DNA of 43,428 nt from positions 20,891-64,318 of the forward strand of contig NZ_SZNH01000006.1 of NCBI RefSeq assembly GCF_005869855.1, written 5' to 3'. The stretch is from Nostoc sp. PA-18-2419 (GTDB taxonomy: Bacteria; Cyanobacteriota; Cyanobacteriia; Cyanobacteriales; Nostocaceae). The notes beneath the pieces are model-generated. The model searched no databases and was not told where the DNA came from. It saw only the letters and a list, made by a program, of their open reading frames with translations. The position numbers and the translations under genes are program-made. This document shows, piece after piece, positions 8,342 to 16,882 of the stretch. Position 1 is the first letter of the stretch. Each line of letters begins with the position of its first letter.

Positions 8342-8397
8342 GGATTTATATTCGCTTGGTGGAAGATACCACTAATACCAATTACCTCTGAAAATGT

Positions 8398-8429
8398 ACT
8401 TAATAACTATTTGTAACTAATTATTAAGT
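8398..8429. promoter_or_regulatory. Inverted repeat in the leader of the SAF-dehydrogenase gene
   Basis: ACTTAATAA (8398-8406) and TTATTAAGT (8421-8429) are perfect complements separated by 14 bases, 57 bases upstream of the next ATG. The AT-rich symmetric shape suits a promoter/operator region; no regulator can be named. Confidence 0.3.
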
Positions 8430-8485
8430 GCAAAATTATTCGGAATTTGTAACACAACAAACAGTTCTATAAAGGAGTTTAGTTC

Positions 8486-9799
8486 ATGATTATTATCGAT
8501 CGCGCCTTACAAGCTAGAGCAGCAGCAGGCAATCCTATTAAAGTTGGGATGATTGGTGCTGGTTTTATGGGTCGAGGAATTGCCAACCAAATTGTCAATT
8601 CAGTCCCAGGAATAAAGTTAGTTGCTATCTTTAATCGTCAGATTGATGCAGCTAAACAAGCTTATTCAGAAGCAGGAATTGAAGATATTCAAGTTGTTGC
8701 AACTGTTGGCGAATTAGAAGATGCGATCGCCAAAGGTAAATATGCAGTCACAGAAGACGCTAAGTTACTGTGCCGCGCCGAGAGTATCGATGCACTCATC
8801 GAAGTCACAGGTGCGATCGAATTTGGCGCTCAAATCGTCATGGAAGCGATCGCCCATCGCAAACATGTGATTATGATGAATGCCGAACTTGATGGCACCA
8901 TTGGCCCCATCCTCAAAGTCTATGCGGATAGAGCAGGCGTCATCCTCAGCGCTTGTGATGGCGATCAGCCAGGGGTGCAAATGAACCTCTACCGATTTGT
9001 CAAAAGCATTGGTTTAACTCCCTTATTGTGCGGTAACATTAAAGGACTTCAAGACCCCTATCGCAATCCCACCACCCAGGAAGGATTTGCTAAACGTTGG
9101 GGTCAAAAGCCCCACATGGTGGCTAGCTTTGCCGATGGAACCAAAATCTCCTTTGAGCAAGCGATCGTTGCTAATGCCACAGGCATGAAAGTCGCCAAAC
9201 GCGGAATGCTCGGATATGACTTCAACGGCTACGTTGATGAAATGACCCAAATATATGATGTTGAACAACTCAAACAACTGGGTGGTATCGTCGATTATGT
9301 AGTTGGAGCCAAACCCGGCCCTGGCGTATATGTATTTGCGACTCACGACGACCCCAAGCAACGTCACTATCTCAACTTATACAAATTAGGTGAAGGTCCG
9401 CTTTACAGCTTTTATACTCCTTATCACCTCTGTCATTTTGAAGTTCCGCTTTCCGTAGCGCGTGTAGTTTTGTTCGGCGATGCAGTCATGTCTCCCCTAG
9501 CAGGCCCCTTAGTAGATGTTGTCACCACCGCCAAAATTGACCTGAAAGCCGGAGAAACCTTAGATGGCATCGGTTACTACATGACCTACGGACAATGCGA
9601 GAATTCCGATATCGTCCAACAGCAAAATCTTCTACCAATCGGTTTAGCCGAAGGATGTCGCCTCAAACAAGACATTTCTAAGGATCGAGTCCTCACATAC
9701 GAGGATGTAGAATTACCCGAAGGCAGACTTTGCGACCAACTACGAGCCGAGCAAAATAGCTATTTCGCCCCAGAAAAAATTCTGGCGACAGTTGGGTAA
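8486..9799 (+). CDS. NAD(P)-dependent oxidoreductase with C-terminal SAF domain (homoserine dehydrogenase-like, COG4091 type)
   Basis: A 437-residue protein whose N-terminus carries a Rossmann motif, VGMIGAGFMGRG (residues 20-31). The middle holds the catalytic domain of predicted homoserine-dehydrogenase-like proteins, with NAELDGTIGPILK and CDGDQPGVQ. The C-terminus (about 355-430) is a SAF-like domain. AAAGGAG at 8471-8477 lies 8 bases before ATG. A gene of this type belongs to the HEP island of Anabaena as I recall, so it probably acts on a sugar or sugar acid rather than in threonine synthesis. Codon use is richer in GCGATCGC sites than its neighbours. It probably has its own promoter after the 8245-8485 gap. 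Confidence 0.78.
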   Translation: MIIIDRALQARAAAGNPIKVGMIGAGFMGRGIANQIVNSVPGIKLVAIFNRQIDAAKQAYSEAGIEDIQVVATVGELEDAIAKGKYAVTEDAKLLCRAESIDALIEVTGAIEFGAQIVMEAIAHRKHVIMMNAELDGTIGPILKVYADRAGVILSACDGDQPGVQMNLYRFVKSIGLTPLLCGNIKGLQDPYRNPTTQEGFAKRWGQKPHMVASFADGTKISFEQAIVANATGMKVAKRGMLGYDFNGYVDEMTQIYDVEQLKQLGGIVDYVVGAKPGPGVYVFATHDDPKQRHYLNLYKLGEGPLYSFYTPYHLCHFEVPLSVARVVLFGDAVMSPLAGPLVDVVTTAKIDLKAGETLDGIGYYMTYGQCENSDIVQQQNLLPIGLAEGCRLKQDISKDRVLTYEDVELPEGRLCDQLRAEQNSYFAPEKILATVG

Positions 9800-9861
9800 T
9801 AGGGTTTCATATTGTAGACGCCGGGATGAGGAGATGGGGAGATGGGGGAGAAATAATTATT

Positions 9862-9910
9862 CCCCATTCCCCATTCCCCAGTCCCCAGTCCCCAGTCCCC
9901 AGTCCCCAGT
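9862..9910. repeat. Tandem heptamers CCCCATT/CCCCAGT, seven units
   Basis: Two CCCCATT units and five CCCCAGT units run without interruption. The preceding GATGGGGAGATGGGGGA can pair with the CCCCATT units. The array ends 19 bases before the start codon of the next glycosyltransferase, and read in that frame would encode only low-complexity Pro/Ser. Confidence 0.9.
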
Positions 9911-9929
9911 CTCCATCTTCTTTGAATTC

Positions 9930-11036
9930 ATGAAAATTGCTCTAGTCCACGATTATTTAACCCAGCGGGGTGGGGCAGAGCGTGTATTTGAACTGCTTTG
10001 TAAGCGTTATCCCGAAGCAGACATTTTCACATCTGTGTACGATCCGCAAAAAACTATTGATTTAGGCGATCGCATAGTCAACACAACTTTATTACAAAAA
10101 ATTCCCTATGCAGCAAAGTATTTTAGGTCAATGGCACCTTTATACTTTCCTGCTTTTCGTGCCTTAGATTTACAGGACTACGATTTGATTATTAGTAGTA
10201 GCACCAGCTTCGCTAAAGCAGTGCGAAAAAATCCCAATGCTCGCCACATTTGCTTTTGTCATAATGTTACCCGTTTCTTATGGGATACGGCAACTTATTT
10301 AAAGGAATATGGAGACTATAAATATTTTGCTTCTTTAATTGAGCAAGTATTCCAAGTCATGAGAAAGGTAGACCTGAAATATGCACAGGAGCCTGACCTT
10401 TATATTGCTAATTCTAGTGTTGTTGCCCGCCGAATTGAAAATATTTATGGCAAACAGGCAATGATGGTTAACTATCCCATCGATACGAGTAAATTTGTTT
10501 TTTCTAATATTAAAGATGAATATTATCTCGCCTCGGCTCGGATGATTAGCTATAAACGTCTTGATATCATAGTCGAAGCTTTTAATTGGCTAGGCTGGCA
10601 ACTGTTAATATCAGGTGATGGCCCAGAGCTAGAACATTTAAAATCCAAAGCCTTACGAAATATTCAATTTTTGGGACACGTAAGCGATCACAGACGCAAA
10701 GACTTATTTTCTAAAGCCAAATCAATTATTGTAGCAGCTCTAGAAGACTATGGATTAGTTCCAGTAGAGGCTAATGCTAGCGGCACACCAGTTATTGCCT
10801 ATGGAGCAGGTGGAGTATTAGATACTCAAATTCCTGGTGAAACAGGAGTCTTTTTTAAAAGACAAACACCTGAATCTTTGCAAGTTGCATTACTAGAGGC
10901 TAAGGGAATTTCTTGGGATTATGATCGCATTCGTAATCATGCAGTTACAAACTTTTCTGAAAAGGCATTTTTTAGTAAAGTTGAGCAAATTATTAATCAA
11001 GCTTGTGGTATATATCATCCTAATTTGGAATTTTAG
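9930..11036 (+). CDS. Glycosyltransferase family 4 (WbaZ/mannosyltransferase-like)
   Basis: A 368-residue GT-B transferase. The N-terminal MKIALVHDYLTQRGGAERVF is the hallmark of a bacterial GT4 subgroup that often moves mannose. The C-terminal half contains SGDGPELEHLK and the donor-site LEDYGLVPVEANASGTPVIA with the expected two glutamates. I chose ATG 9930 because the frame upstream, open from 9792, encodes only tandem-repeat residues. No good Shine-Dalgarno precedes the ATG; the CCCCAGT array ends just before it, so translation may be unusual or coupled to the upstream gene. Cytoplasmic or peripheral membrane action is expected. It corresponds in position to a glycosyltransferase of the HEP island. 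Confidence 0.85.
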   Translation: MKIALVHDYLTQRGGAERVFELLCKRYPEADIFTSVYDPQKTIDLGDRIVNTTLLQKIPYAAKYFRSMAPLYFPAFRALDLQDYDLIISSSTSFAKAVRKNPNARHICFCHNVTRFLWDTATYLKEYGDYKYFASLIEQVFQVMRKVDLKYAQEPDLYIANSSVVARRIENIYGKQAMMVNYPIDTSKFVFSNIKDEYYLASARMISYKRLDIIVEAFNWLGWQLLISGDGPELEHLKSKALRNIQFLGHVSDHRRKDLFSKAKSIIVAALEDYGLVPVEANASGTPVIAYGAGGVLDTQIPGETGVFFKRQTPESLQVALLEAKGISWDYDRIRNHAVTNFSEKAFFSKVEQIINQACGIYHPNLEF

Positions 11037-11145
11037 ATTTTGGCTGACAATTTTTTACTAGATGATTGTTAGATAAATTTACAATCATCCTATCTATTCA
11101 AATTTGGTATCAACACATTTGATATCTTAACTGTTAGTGTAGATT

Positions 11146-11175
11146 GCCGTTGGCATAGCCTCTCGTAGAGAAGAC
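11146..11175. repeat. Dispersed CTCTCGTAGAG hairpin repeat
   Basis: GGCATAGCC followed by CTCTCGTAGAG forms a small hairpin (CTCT/AGAG). This motif family is common between genes of Nostoc-type cyanobacteria. It lies just upstream of the BY-kinase gene. Confidence 0.5.
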
Positions 11176-11188
11176 AAGGATAATAAAA

Positions 11189-13417
11189 ATGGTTCAAACT
11201 AGCCTAAGTTCTCAGATAACTCCAGTTTCGGAAACTGAACCAAGTTATGGACAAATGTTTAGCGTCTTGGTTCGGAGATTTCCTTGGTTTTTAGTAGTAT
11301 TTATTGGTTCTATTACTATTGCTGGTATGGTAACTTTAAAGACTAAACCAACTTACAGAAGTTCGATGCAACTGCTAGTAGAACCTAACTATCAAGGTAA
11401 GACAGAAGCAGGTGGAGTAGAAAATGAGTTTACCGACTCTAATGTGGTAATAGATACTGCAACCCAGCTTAACTTGATGCAAAGTTCGGGTTTAATCCAA
11501 AAAGCAGTTGATAAACTTCAGTCTGAATATCCAGACATCACTACAGATGAGATTAAAGGTTCTTTGGTCTTAAGTCAATTAAGAAGCAAAGAAGATAATG
11601 TTGCTACTAAAATATTTCAAGCTGAATACACTGATAAAGACCCACAAAAAACCCAAAAAGTTTTGGGCGCAATTCGACAAGTTTATGTTGAATACAACAA
11701 ACAACAACAGGATTCGCGTTTACAAAAGGGTCTGCAAATTATCCGAGAACAGTTAAGTAAAGCCAGTGAAGAAGTCAAAGCAGCTGAGACAAACCTCCAA
11801 AGATTTCGCAGAAACCAAAATTTAATTGATCCAGAATCACAGGCTAAAGCAATTGAGACAGCTTTAAACAATATTGCCCAAGAACGTCAGACAACTCGTT
11901 CTCAATATGGTGAAGCTTTAGCACGTCAAAAATCTTTAGAAGAACAACTTAACCGTACTCCACAGAATGCTTTAGTAGCTTCGCGTCTGAGTCAATCTAC
12001 TCGCTATCAAAGCTTACTCAACGAAATTCAAAAAACAGAACTAGCGCTATCACAAGAACGCTTACGCTTTACAGATGCAACTCCTAGCGTGCAAAAGCTC
12101 AAAGAACAGCTTCAGAGTCAGAAGGAATTATTGCAACAAGAGGTAGGAAGAACTTTAGGCACAAAGTCTGCTAGTACATTTATTTCTGGAGACTCTCTGT
12201 TAGAAAAAGGACAGCTTGGTCAAATTGACCTCAACCTTGCTAGTCAGTTAGTAGAAACTCAAACAAATTTAGTTGCTTTAAGTGCCCGCGACCAAACTTT
12301 GGCTAAAAAAGAGAATGAACTGCGTTTTGAAATCAAACGCTTTCCACCTTTATTGGCTTATTACAATCGGATGCTACCGCAGCTACAATTTAGCCGTGAA
12401 AGATTAGAACAGCTTTTGAGGGCAGAACAACAATTACGGCAAGAACTTGCTAAGGGTGGATTTAATTGGGAAGTTGTAGAAGAACCTCAAAAAGGCGCAC
12501 AATTAGGCCCTAATCCCCAGCAGAATTTGCTCTTAGGTGCAGTGGTTGGGTTAATGTTAGGAGGAATTGCTGTCTTTATTCGGGAATCGATTGATGATTC
12601 AGTTCATACTACTGCTGAGTTAGAGAAGCAAATACCCCTACCATTGTTAGGAACAACTCCCAAATTACCGCCAGCCAAACCGAGAGAATCAATGATTAAA
12701 TTGCCTTTCGGCAAGCCAGAAGTTCTCGCACCTTGGACAATTCAAGTATTACAATCTCCACCGCGTTGGGAATCGCTCGATCTGATTTACAAAAACATCG
12801 AACTTTTAAATACTGTTTCTAATTTAAAATCTTTGATGGTCACTTCGGCTTTGCCGGATGAGGGGAAATCAGCTTTAGCGTTGGGTTTGGCAATGAGTGC
12901 TGCGCGTTTACATAAAAGGGTACTGCTAATTGATGCCAACTTACGCGATCCTAGTCTGCACGAACAGTTGAATCTTCCCAACGAACAGGGGCTTTCAACT
13001 CTATTGTCTAGCGATGCTACTCTACCCAACCAGATTAGTATTCAGTACACAGGTTCAGCTTACATCGATATTTTGACCGCTGGGCCAAAACCTGCTGATC
13101 CGGCTAATCTGTTGAGTTCTCCTCGGATGATGCAATTGATGGCAGCATTTGAGGAAAACTATGATTTGGTACTCATAGATGCTTCCCCAGTTCTCGGCAT
13201 GGTGGATGCCATGCTCACTGCATCATCCTCTCGTAGTGTGGTTATGGTGGCAAGCATCGGTATTGTGACCCGAAGCCAGTTGACTCAAGCCACAGCTATG
13301 CTCAGCAAGTTAAACTTGATTGGAGTTGTAGCAAATGGAGTATCAAACTCTAGCAGTAATTACGTACCTTATATGAAACAACAGCAATTAGCCCTGCGCC
13401 AAGCTGTGGAAAAATAG
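11189..13417 (+). CDS. Polysaccharide co-polymerase/BY-kinase (Wzc-like chain-length determinant and tyrosine autokinase)
   Basis: A 742-residue inner-membrane protein. A Wzz-type domain starts with membrane segment 1 (about 31-50), followed by a long periplasmic coiled-coil region (about 170-430) and membrane segment 2 (about 447-464). The cytoplasmic kinase domain has Walker A PDEGKS (Lys560), Walker A' LLIDANLRDP (Asp582) and Walker B LVLIDAS (Asp664). The C-terminal tail has only two tyrosines (Tyr725, Tyr728), fewer than in enteric Wzc. It would set chain length and control export of the polysaccharide through its autophosphorylation. It matches the exopolysaccharide gene just upstream of hepC in the Anabaena HEP island. 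Confidence 0.9.
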   Translation: MVQTSLSSQITPVSETEPSYGQMFSVLVRRFPWFLVVFIGSITIAGMVTLKTKPTYRSSMQLLVEPNYQGKTEAGGVENEFTDSNVVIDTATQLNLMQSSGLIQKAVDKLQSEYPDITTDEIKGSLVLSQLRSKEDNVATKIFQAEYTDKDPQKTQKVLGAIRQVYVEYNKQQQDSRLQKGLQIIREQLSKASEEVKAAETNLQRFRRNQNLIDPESQAKAIETALNNIAQERQTTRSQYGEALARQKSLEEQLNRTPQNALVASRLSQSTRYQSLLNEIQKTELALSQERLRFTDATPSVQKLKEQLQSQKELLQQEVGRTLGTKSASTFISGDSLLEKGQLGQIDLNLASQLVETQTNLVALSARDQTLAKKENELRFEIKRFPPLLAYYNRMLPQLQFSRERLEQLLRAEQQLRQELAKGGFNWEVVEEPQKGAQLGPNPQQNLLLGAVVGLMLGGIAVFIRESIDDSVHTTAELEKQIPLPLLGTTPKLPPAKPRESMIKLPFGKPEVLAPWTIQVLQSPPRWESLDLIYKNIELLNTVSNLKSLMVTSALPDEGKSALALGLAMSAARLHKRVLLIDANLRDPSLHEQLNLPNEQGLSTLLSSDATLPNQISIQYTGSAYIDILTAGPKPADPANLLSSPRMMQLMAAFEENYDLVLIDASPVLGMVDAMLTASSSRSVVMVASIGIVTRSQLTQATAMLSKLNLIGVVANGVSNSSSNYVPYMKQQQLALRQAVEK

Positions 13418-13485
13418 ATTAGGCATGGGGTATTGGTGAGCCGGTGCGATATCTACAATTTACGCCAGAACACATATCTTTTTAA

Positions 13486-13513
13486 GTAGGGTAGCACAGC
13501 TGTGCTACCCTAC
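13486..13513. terminator. Perfect 28-base palindrome after the BY-kinase gene
   Basis: GTAGGGTAGCACAG followed by its exact complement gives a 14-bp stem without a loop. It lies 68 bases after the stop codon and lacks a T-tract, so it is a possible terminator and also a likely copy of a dispersed GGGTAGCACAGCTGTGCTACCC repeat. Confidence 0.55.
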
Positions 13514-14005
13514 AAATGTATCAAAATATATAAAAATTTCAATTTATTACTATCAGGAAAAATTCTATATATTTATGCTATCTTTATAAGTTTGCAGAAG
13601 AATTACTGACTAATTAAAGACTAAATAAAGAATTTATTTGAGCGCTCGCTATTTCTACATCCTCTTATATTCTAGAGATTAAAGCACTTCTAAAAAGTTA
13701 GAACACAAGAGTGGATTGGTTTTGTTACTATCGACCCAAGAAACACCTCAGGATAATTAAGATATAGATTCATGGGTAATTTTTCTCTACACTCTACTAC
13801 CAGTAGTTACTTAAAAAATTCCGATTACCCACGCATCTGGAAATAATATTGCTCGTAATTAAGCATAAGATTTCAGACCCTTATCTCCACAGATAGCTTA
13901 GTTTTAGATAGAGTCTAAATCACTGTCTTTAACATAATTACGAATTAGCTTGATAGCTTTTGATAACACCTCAGCAATTCACTCTTGTATCAACGCGAAG
14001 ACATT
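13514..14005 (+). promoter_or_regulatory. Long AT-rich leader upstream of hepC
   Basis: Nearly 500 bases without a credible gene precede hepC. In Anabaena, transcription of hepC and hepA responds strongly to nitrogen step-down, and long 5' regions are involved; this region is the likely place for equivalent control. I see no convincing NtcA box (GTAN8TAC) here and cannot place a -10 with confidence. Confidence 0.4.
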
Positions 14006-14719
14006 ATGACGACTTCAATAATTCCAGTTATAGAGAATTTTTATGATCTAACCCCACAACACCAAGATAGTTGCTTTGGAGAATGCACGCTTTTGTGGCG
14101 ACGGGGTAAACTGTTGGTGAAGCCACCAGGACTAGTCAAACTACCATATTTGGCTTCATTAAATAGTCAGCGATCGCTAGTAGAATGCTTAAAACATTCT
14201 CCTGTAAATTTAGTGAGCATAGATGTAAAACTGGGTAAAGATTTACTACAGTTTTGGGCAGATGCCTGCGAACAAGCTCATAAGCCAATATTCTTACGCA
14301 TACCCGCTAACAAGAAACAGCTAAAACAAGGTAATCAAACCTTGAGATGGTTACAGCAAATAATTGATTGGATTGTTGCTTTTTCGTTGCTGTTATTACT
14401 CAGTCCAGTTATCCTAGGATTGATTATATTGATGCAAATTTACTCACCAGAAACACTTTTTTGCCATGAATGGCGTGTTGGAGAAAGAGGTAGACTTTTT
14501 CGAGCCGTTAAATTTTCCACGACACTAAACGACAACATCACACCGTTAGGGCGTTGGATGCATAAATATAGTCTCAACAATTTACCATTGTTACTTAACG
14601 TACTGCGCGGTGACATGAGTTTGATGATATCTCGTTGTTGGACTTTAACAGATGTAATACAACTAATTGAAGAAGAATACACAATTGAAAATTCAGAAAT
14701 TTATCTGTACGGTAATTGA
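14006..14719 (+). CDS. hepC: HepC, heterocyst polysaccharide protein with a degenerate sugar-transferase domain
   Basis: A 237-residue protein from ATG 14006 (a TTG at 13985 would add 7 residues). The N-terminal 110 residues are family-specific. The rest resembles the front part of bacterial undecaprenyl-phosphate sugar transferases: a hydrophobic helix (about 120-145), EWRVGERGRLFRAVKF, ITPLGRWMHKYS and NVLRGDMSL. It stops soon after, without the usual RPGITGWAQ region. The catalytic Asp-Glu of the family (LDELPQ) is Asn191-Asn192 here, and GPRP is replaced by ISRC. Gene order before hepA identifies it as HepC, needed in Anabaena for the envelope polysaccharide layer. Whether it is an active transferase is doubtful from sequence. 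Confidence 0.86.
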   Translation: MTTSIIPVIENFYDLTPQHQDSCFGECTLLWRRGKLLVKPPGLVKLPYLASLNSQRSLVECLKHSPVNLVSIDVKLGKDLLQFWADACEQAHKPIFLRIPANKKQLKQGNQTLRWLQQIIDWIVAFSLLLLLSPVILGLIILMQIYSPETLFCHEWRVGERGRLFRAVKFSTTLNDNITPLGRWMHKYSLNNLPLLLNVLRGDMSLMISRCWTLTDVIQLIEEEYTIENSEIYLYGN

Positions 14720-14745
14720 TTGATGGTTTCACCGTCAGGATTCAG

Positions 14746-14825
14746 AATCTAGAATTTACAAGACTTTAATATCCAAGTTGAAGAATTTCAATAGAATCAA
14801 GCAACTGTGTTATTAATTCTAGATT
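14746..14825. other. Inverted repeat in the hepC-hepA intergenic region
   Basis: AATCTAGAATT (14746-14756) is the complement of AATTCTAGATT (14815-14825); ATTCTGAATTCTGA-like repeats follow up to about 14865. The region lies directly upstream of hepA and could form a hairpin or simply be repeat DNA. Confidence 0.45.
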
Positions 14826-14902
14826 TTCTAATTATTCTGAATTCTGACTTATGAATTCTGAATTTTCAGTTTTTATATGCTAAGTTATTGTTAAAAAAAT
14901 TC

Positions 14903-16744
14903 ATGCTTTTCAAACTTCCTCAATCAATCAGCAATCTGCTCAAAGCTACAAATTTTTGGCAAGAAAACTATTTAATATTGCGAGAATTTACACACTTTCG
15001 CAAAATAGCAACGTTAGCTCTAATATTCTCAATTTTTGCAGCAACATTTGAGGGTGTAAGTATTGGCTTCTTGCTCTCATTTTTACAAAGCTTAACTAGT
15101 CCAAATGCTCAACCTGTTCAAACAGGAATAGAATGGTTTGATATTTTGATTTTGGGAGCAAAGACATCTGCACTTAATCGTCTATACCGGATATCTTCGC
15201 TGATTTTATTGAGTACTTGGTTACGCGTTGCTTTCAATTATTTTGCCCAAGTTTACATTGAATTATCTCAATTGTATCTTGGCGATCGCTTACGTAAGCA
15301 AATTTTTGAACAGCTGCAAGCATTATCGCTAAGTTACTTTGCCAAAACTCGCTCTGGGGAGCTAATTAACACAATCACCACAGAAATCGAGAGGATAAGA
15401 CAAGGCTTCAGTGCCGGAGCTTTTTTGATTACTAGAGGACTAACAACTTTTGTCTACTTAATATCAATGTTTTTGATATCATGGCAATTAACTTTGATTT
15501 CAGCATTGATATTTACCCTTTTAGGTGTAGGATTATCGAATTTAAATGCCAGAGTCAGAGAATCAAGTTTTGGCATGACAACTGCTAATGCTAATTTTAC
15601 ATCGACAGCCGTAGAGTTTATTAATGGGATTCGCACAGTTCACTCCTATGGTACTCAAGAATTTGAGCGCCAGCGTTACTACAAAGCTAGCGATAAAGTA
15701 GTAAGTACTACAACTAAAGTTGTTTTCACTTGGACACTTGTCAAGCCAATTGCCGAAGGGGTAGCTACTACGGTATTGGTGGGAATGATTATTTTGGCAT
15801 TCACTAGTTTAGTTAGTAATGGAACACTACAAGTCGCTTCTTTATTAACATTTTTCTTTGTACTATTTCGTTTTATCCCATTTGTTCAAGATATTAATGG
15901 CACCAGAGCATTTCTTAGTACTTTACATGGCTCAGCAGACAACATTAAAAATTTGTTGAAAAGTGATGATAAAAATTATTTTCAAAATGGAAATATTAAG
16001 TTTAATGGGTTAAAAAGGTCAATAAATTTAGTATCTGTGGATTTTGGCTACGACGAGAAAAATTTGGTGTTGCATAATATTACCCTAACCATCGAAAAGG
16101 GAAAAATGACAGCATTAGTCGGAGCTTCCGGTGCTGGTAAAACAACCCTTGCAGATTTGATTCCCCGATTTTATAATGCCACAGAGGGGAGTATTTTTAT
16201 CGATGAAATTGATATCCGACTGTTTGAAATTAACTCCCTGCGTCGCAAAATAGCTGTTGTCAGTCAGGATACTTTTATCTTCAATACCACAGTTTGGGAA
16301 AATATTAGTTACGGGACTAAAGAAGCTACAAATGATGAAATTCAAGAAGCTGCTAAATTAGCAAATGCATTAGAATTTATTTTAGAAATGCCAGAAGGTT
16401 TTAATACCCAATTAGGAGATAGGGGTGTTAGATTATCTGGAGGGCAAAGACAGCGAATTGCTATTGCACGGGCGCTACTACGGAACCCAGAAATTTTAAT
16501 TCTGGATGAAGCAACGAGTGCTTTAGATTCTGTATCCGAGCGCTTAATTCAAGATTCATTAGAAAAGCTATCTGTTGGCAGAACAGTAATTGCGATCGCT
16601 CACCGTCTTTCTACTATTTCTAAAGCAAATAAAGTTGTGGTATTGGAAGCAGGGCGGATAGTAGAGCAAGGCAAATATCAAGAACTACTTGGACGCAAAG
16701 GGAAGCTTTGGGAATATCACCAAATGCAATACTATAATTCGTAA
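14903..16744 (+). CDS. hepA: HepA, ABC exporter for heterocyst envelope polysaccharide
   Basis: A 613-residue half-size ABC exporter: a six-helix membrane domain (about 35-330) with SYFAKTRSGELINTITTEIER at the coupling region, then a nucleotide-binding domain with Walker A GASGAGKTT (Lys413), signature LSGGQRQR (about 511), Walker B ILILDEATSALD (about 530-541) and switch AHRLS. ATG 14903 is preferred; a TTG at 14888 would add five residues. HepA of Anabaena is needed to lay down the polysaccharide layer that limits oxygen entry into heterocysts. It would act as a dimer in the cytoplasmic membrane. The TAA stop falls inside a TAATTCGTAATTCGTAA repeat, so the extreme C-terminus may be repeat-derived. 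Confidence 0.92.
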   Translation: MLFKLPQSISNLLKATNFWQENYLILREFTHFRKIATLALIFSIFAATFEGVSIGFLLSFLQSLTSPNAQPVQTGIEWFDILILGAKTSALNRLYRISSLILLSTWLRVAFNYFAQVYIELSQLYLGDRLRKQIFEQLQALSLSYFAKTRSGELINTITTEIERIRQGFSAGAFLITRGLTTFVYLISMFLISWQLTLISALIFTLLGVGLSNLNARVRESSFGMTTANANFTSTAVEFINGIRTVHSYGTQEFERQRYYKASDKVVSTTTKVVFTWTLVKPIAEGVATTVLVGMIILAFTSLVSNGTLQVASLLTFFFVLFRFIPFVQDINGTRAFLSTLHGSADNIKNLLKSDDKNYFQNGNIKFNGLKRSINLVSVDFGYDEKNLVLHNITLTIEKGKMTALVGASGAGKTTLADLIPRFYNATEGSIFIDEIDIRLFEINSLRRKIAVVSQDTFIFNTTVWENISYGTKEATNDEIQEAAKLANALEFILEMPEGFNTQLGDRGVRLSGGQRQRIAIARALLRNPEILILDEATSALDSVSERLIQDSLEKLSVGRTVIAIAHRLSTISKANKVVVLEAGRIVEQGKYQELLGRKGKLWEYHQMQYYNS

Positions 16745-16832
16745 TTCGTAATGCTCACTGGAGGCGAGAAGCAAGCTACGTAATTCGTAACGATGCTTGT
16801 TCCTCGCTAACGTAATTCGTAATTTATTAATT
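16738..16832. repeat. AATTCGTAATT tandem repeat with inserted short element, copy 1
   Basis: TAATTCGTAATTCGTAA begins inside the last codons of hepA, is interrupted by a GC-richer stretch with GCTTGTTCCTCGCTAACG, and resumes as TAATTCGTAATT. The related copy is at 22229-22287. Confidence 0.75.
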
Positions 16833-16882
16833 ATGAATTGGTTATTTTGCTCAATTAGTTATAGGTTTAAAAAGAAAAAACA

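Noticed and set aside
9792..9929. N-terminal extension of the GT4 protein from a TTG
   Set aside because: It would encode tandem-repeat Pro/Ser residues before a canonical GT4 N-terminus.
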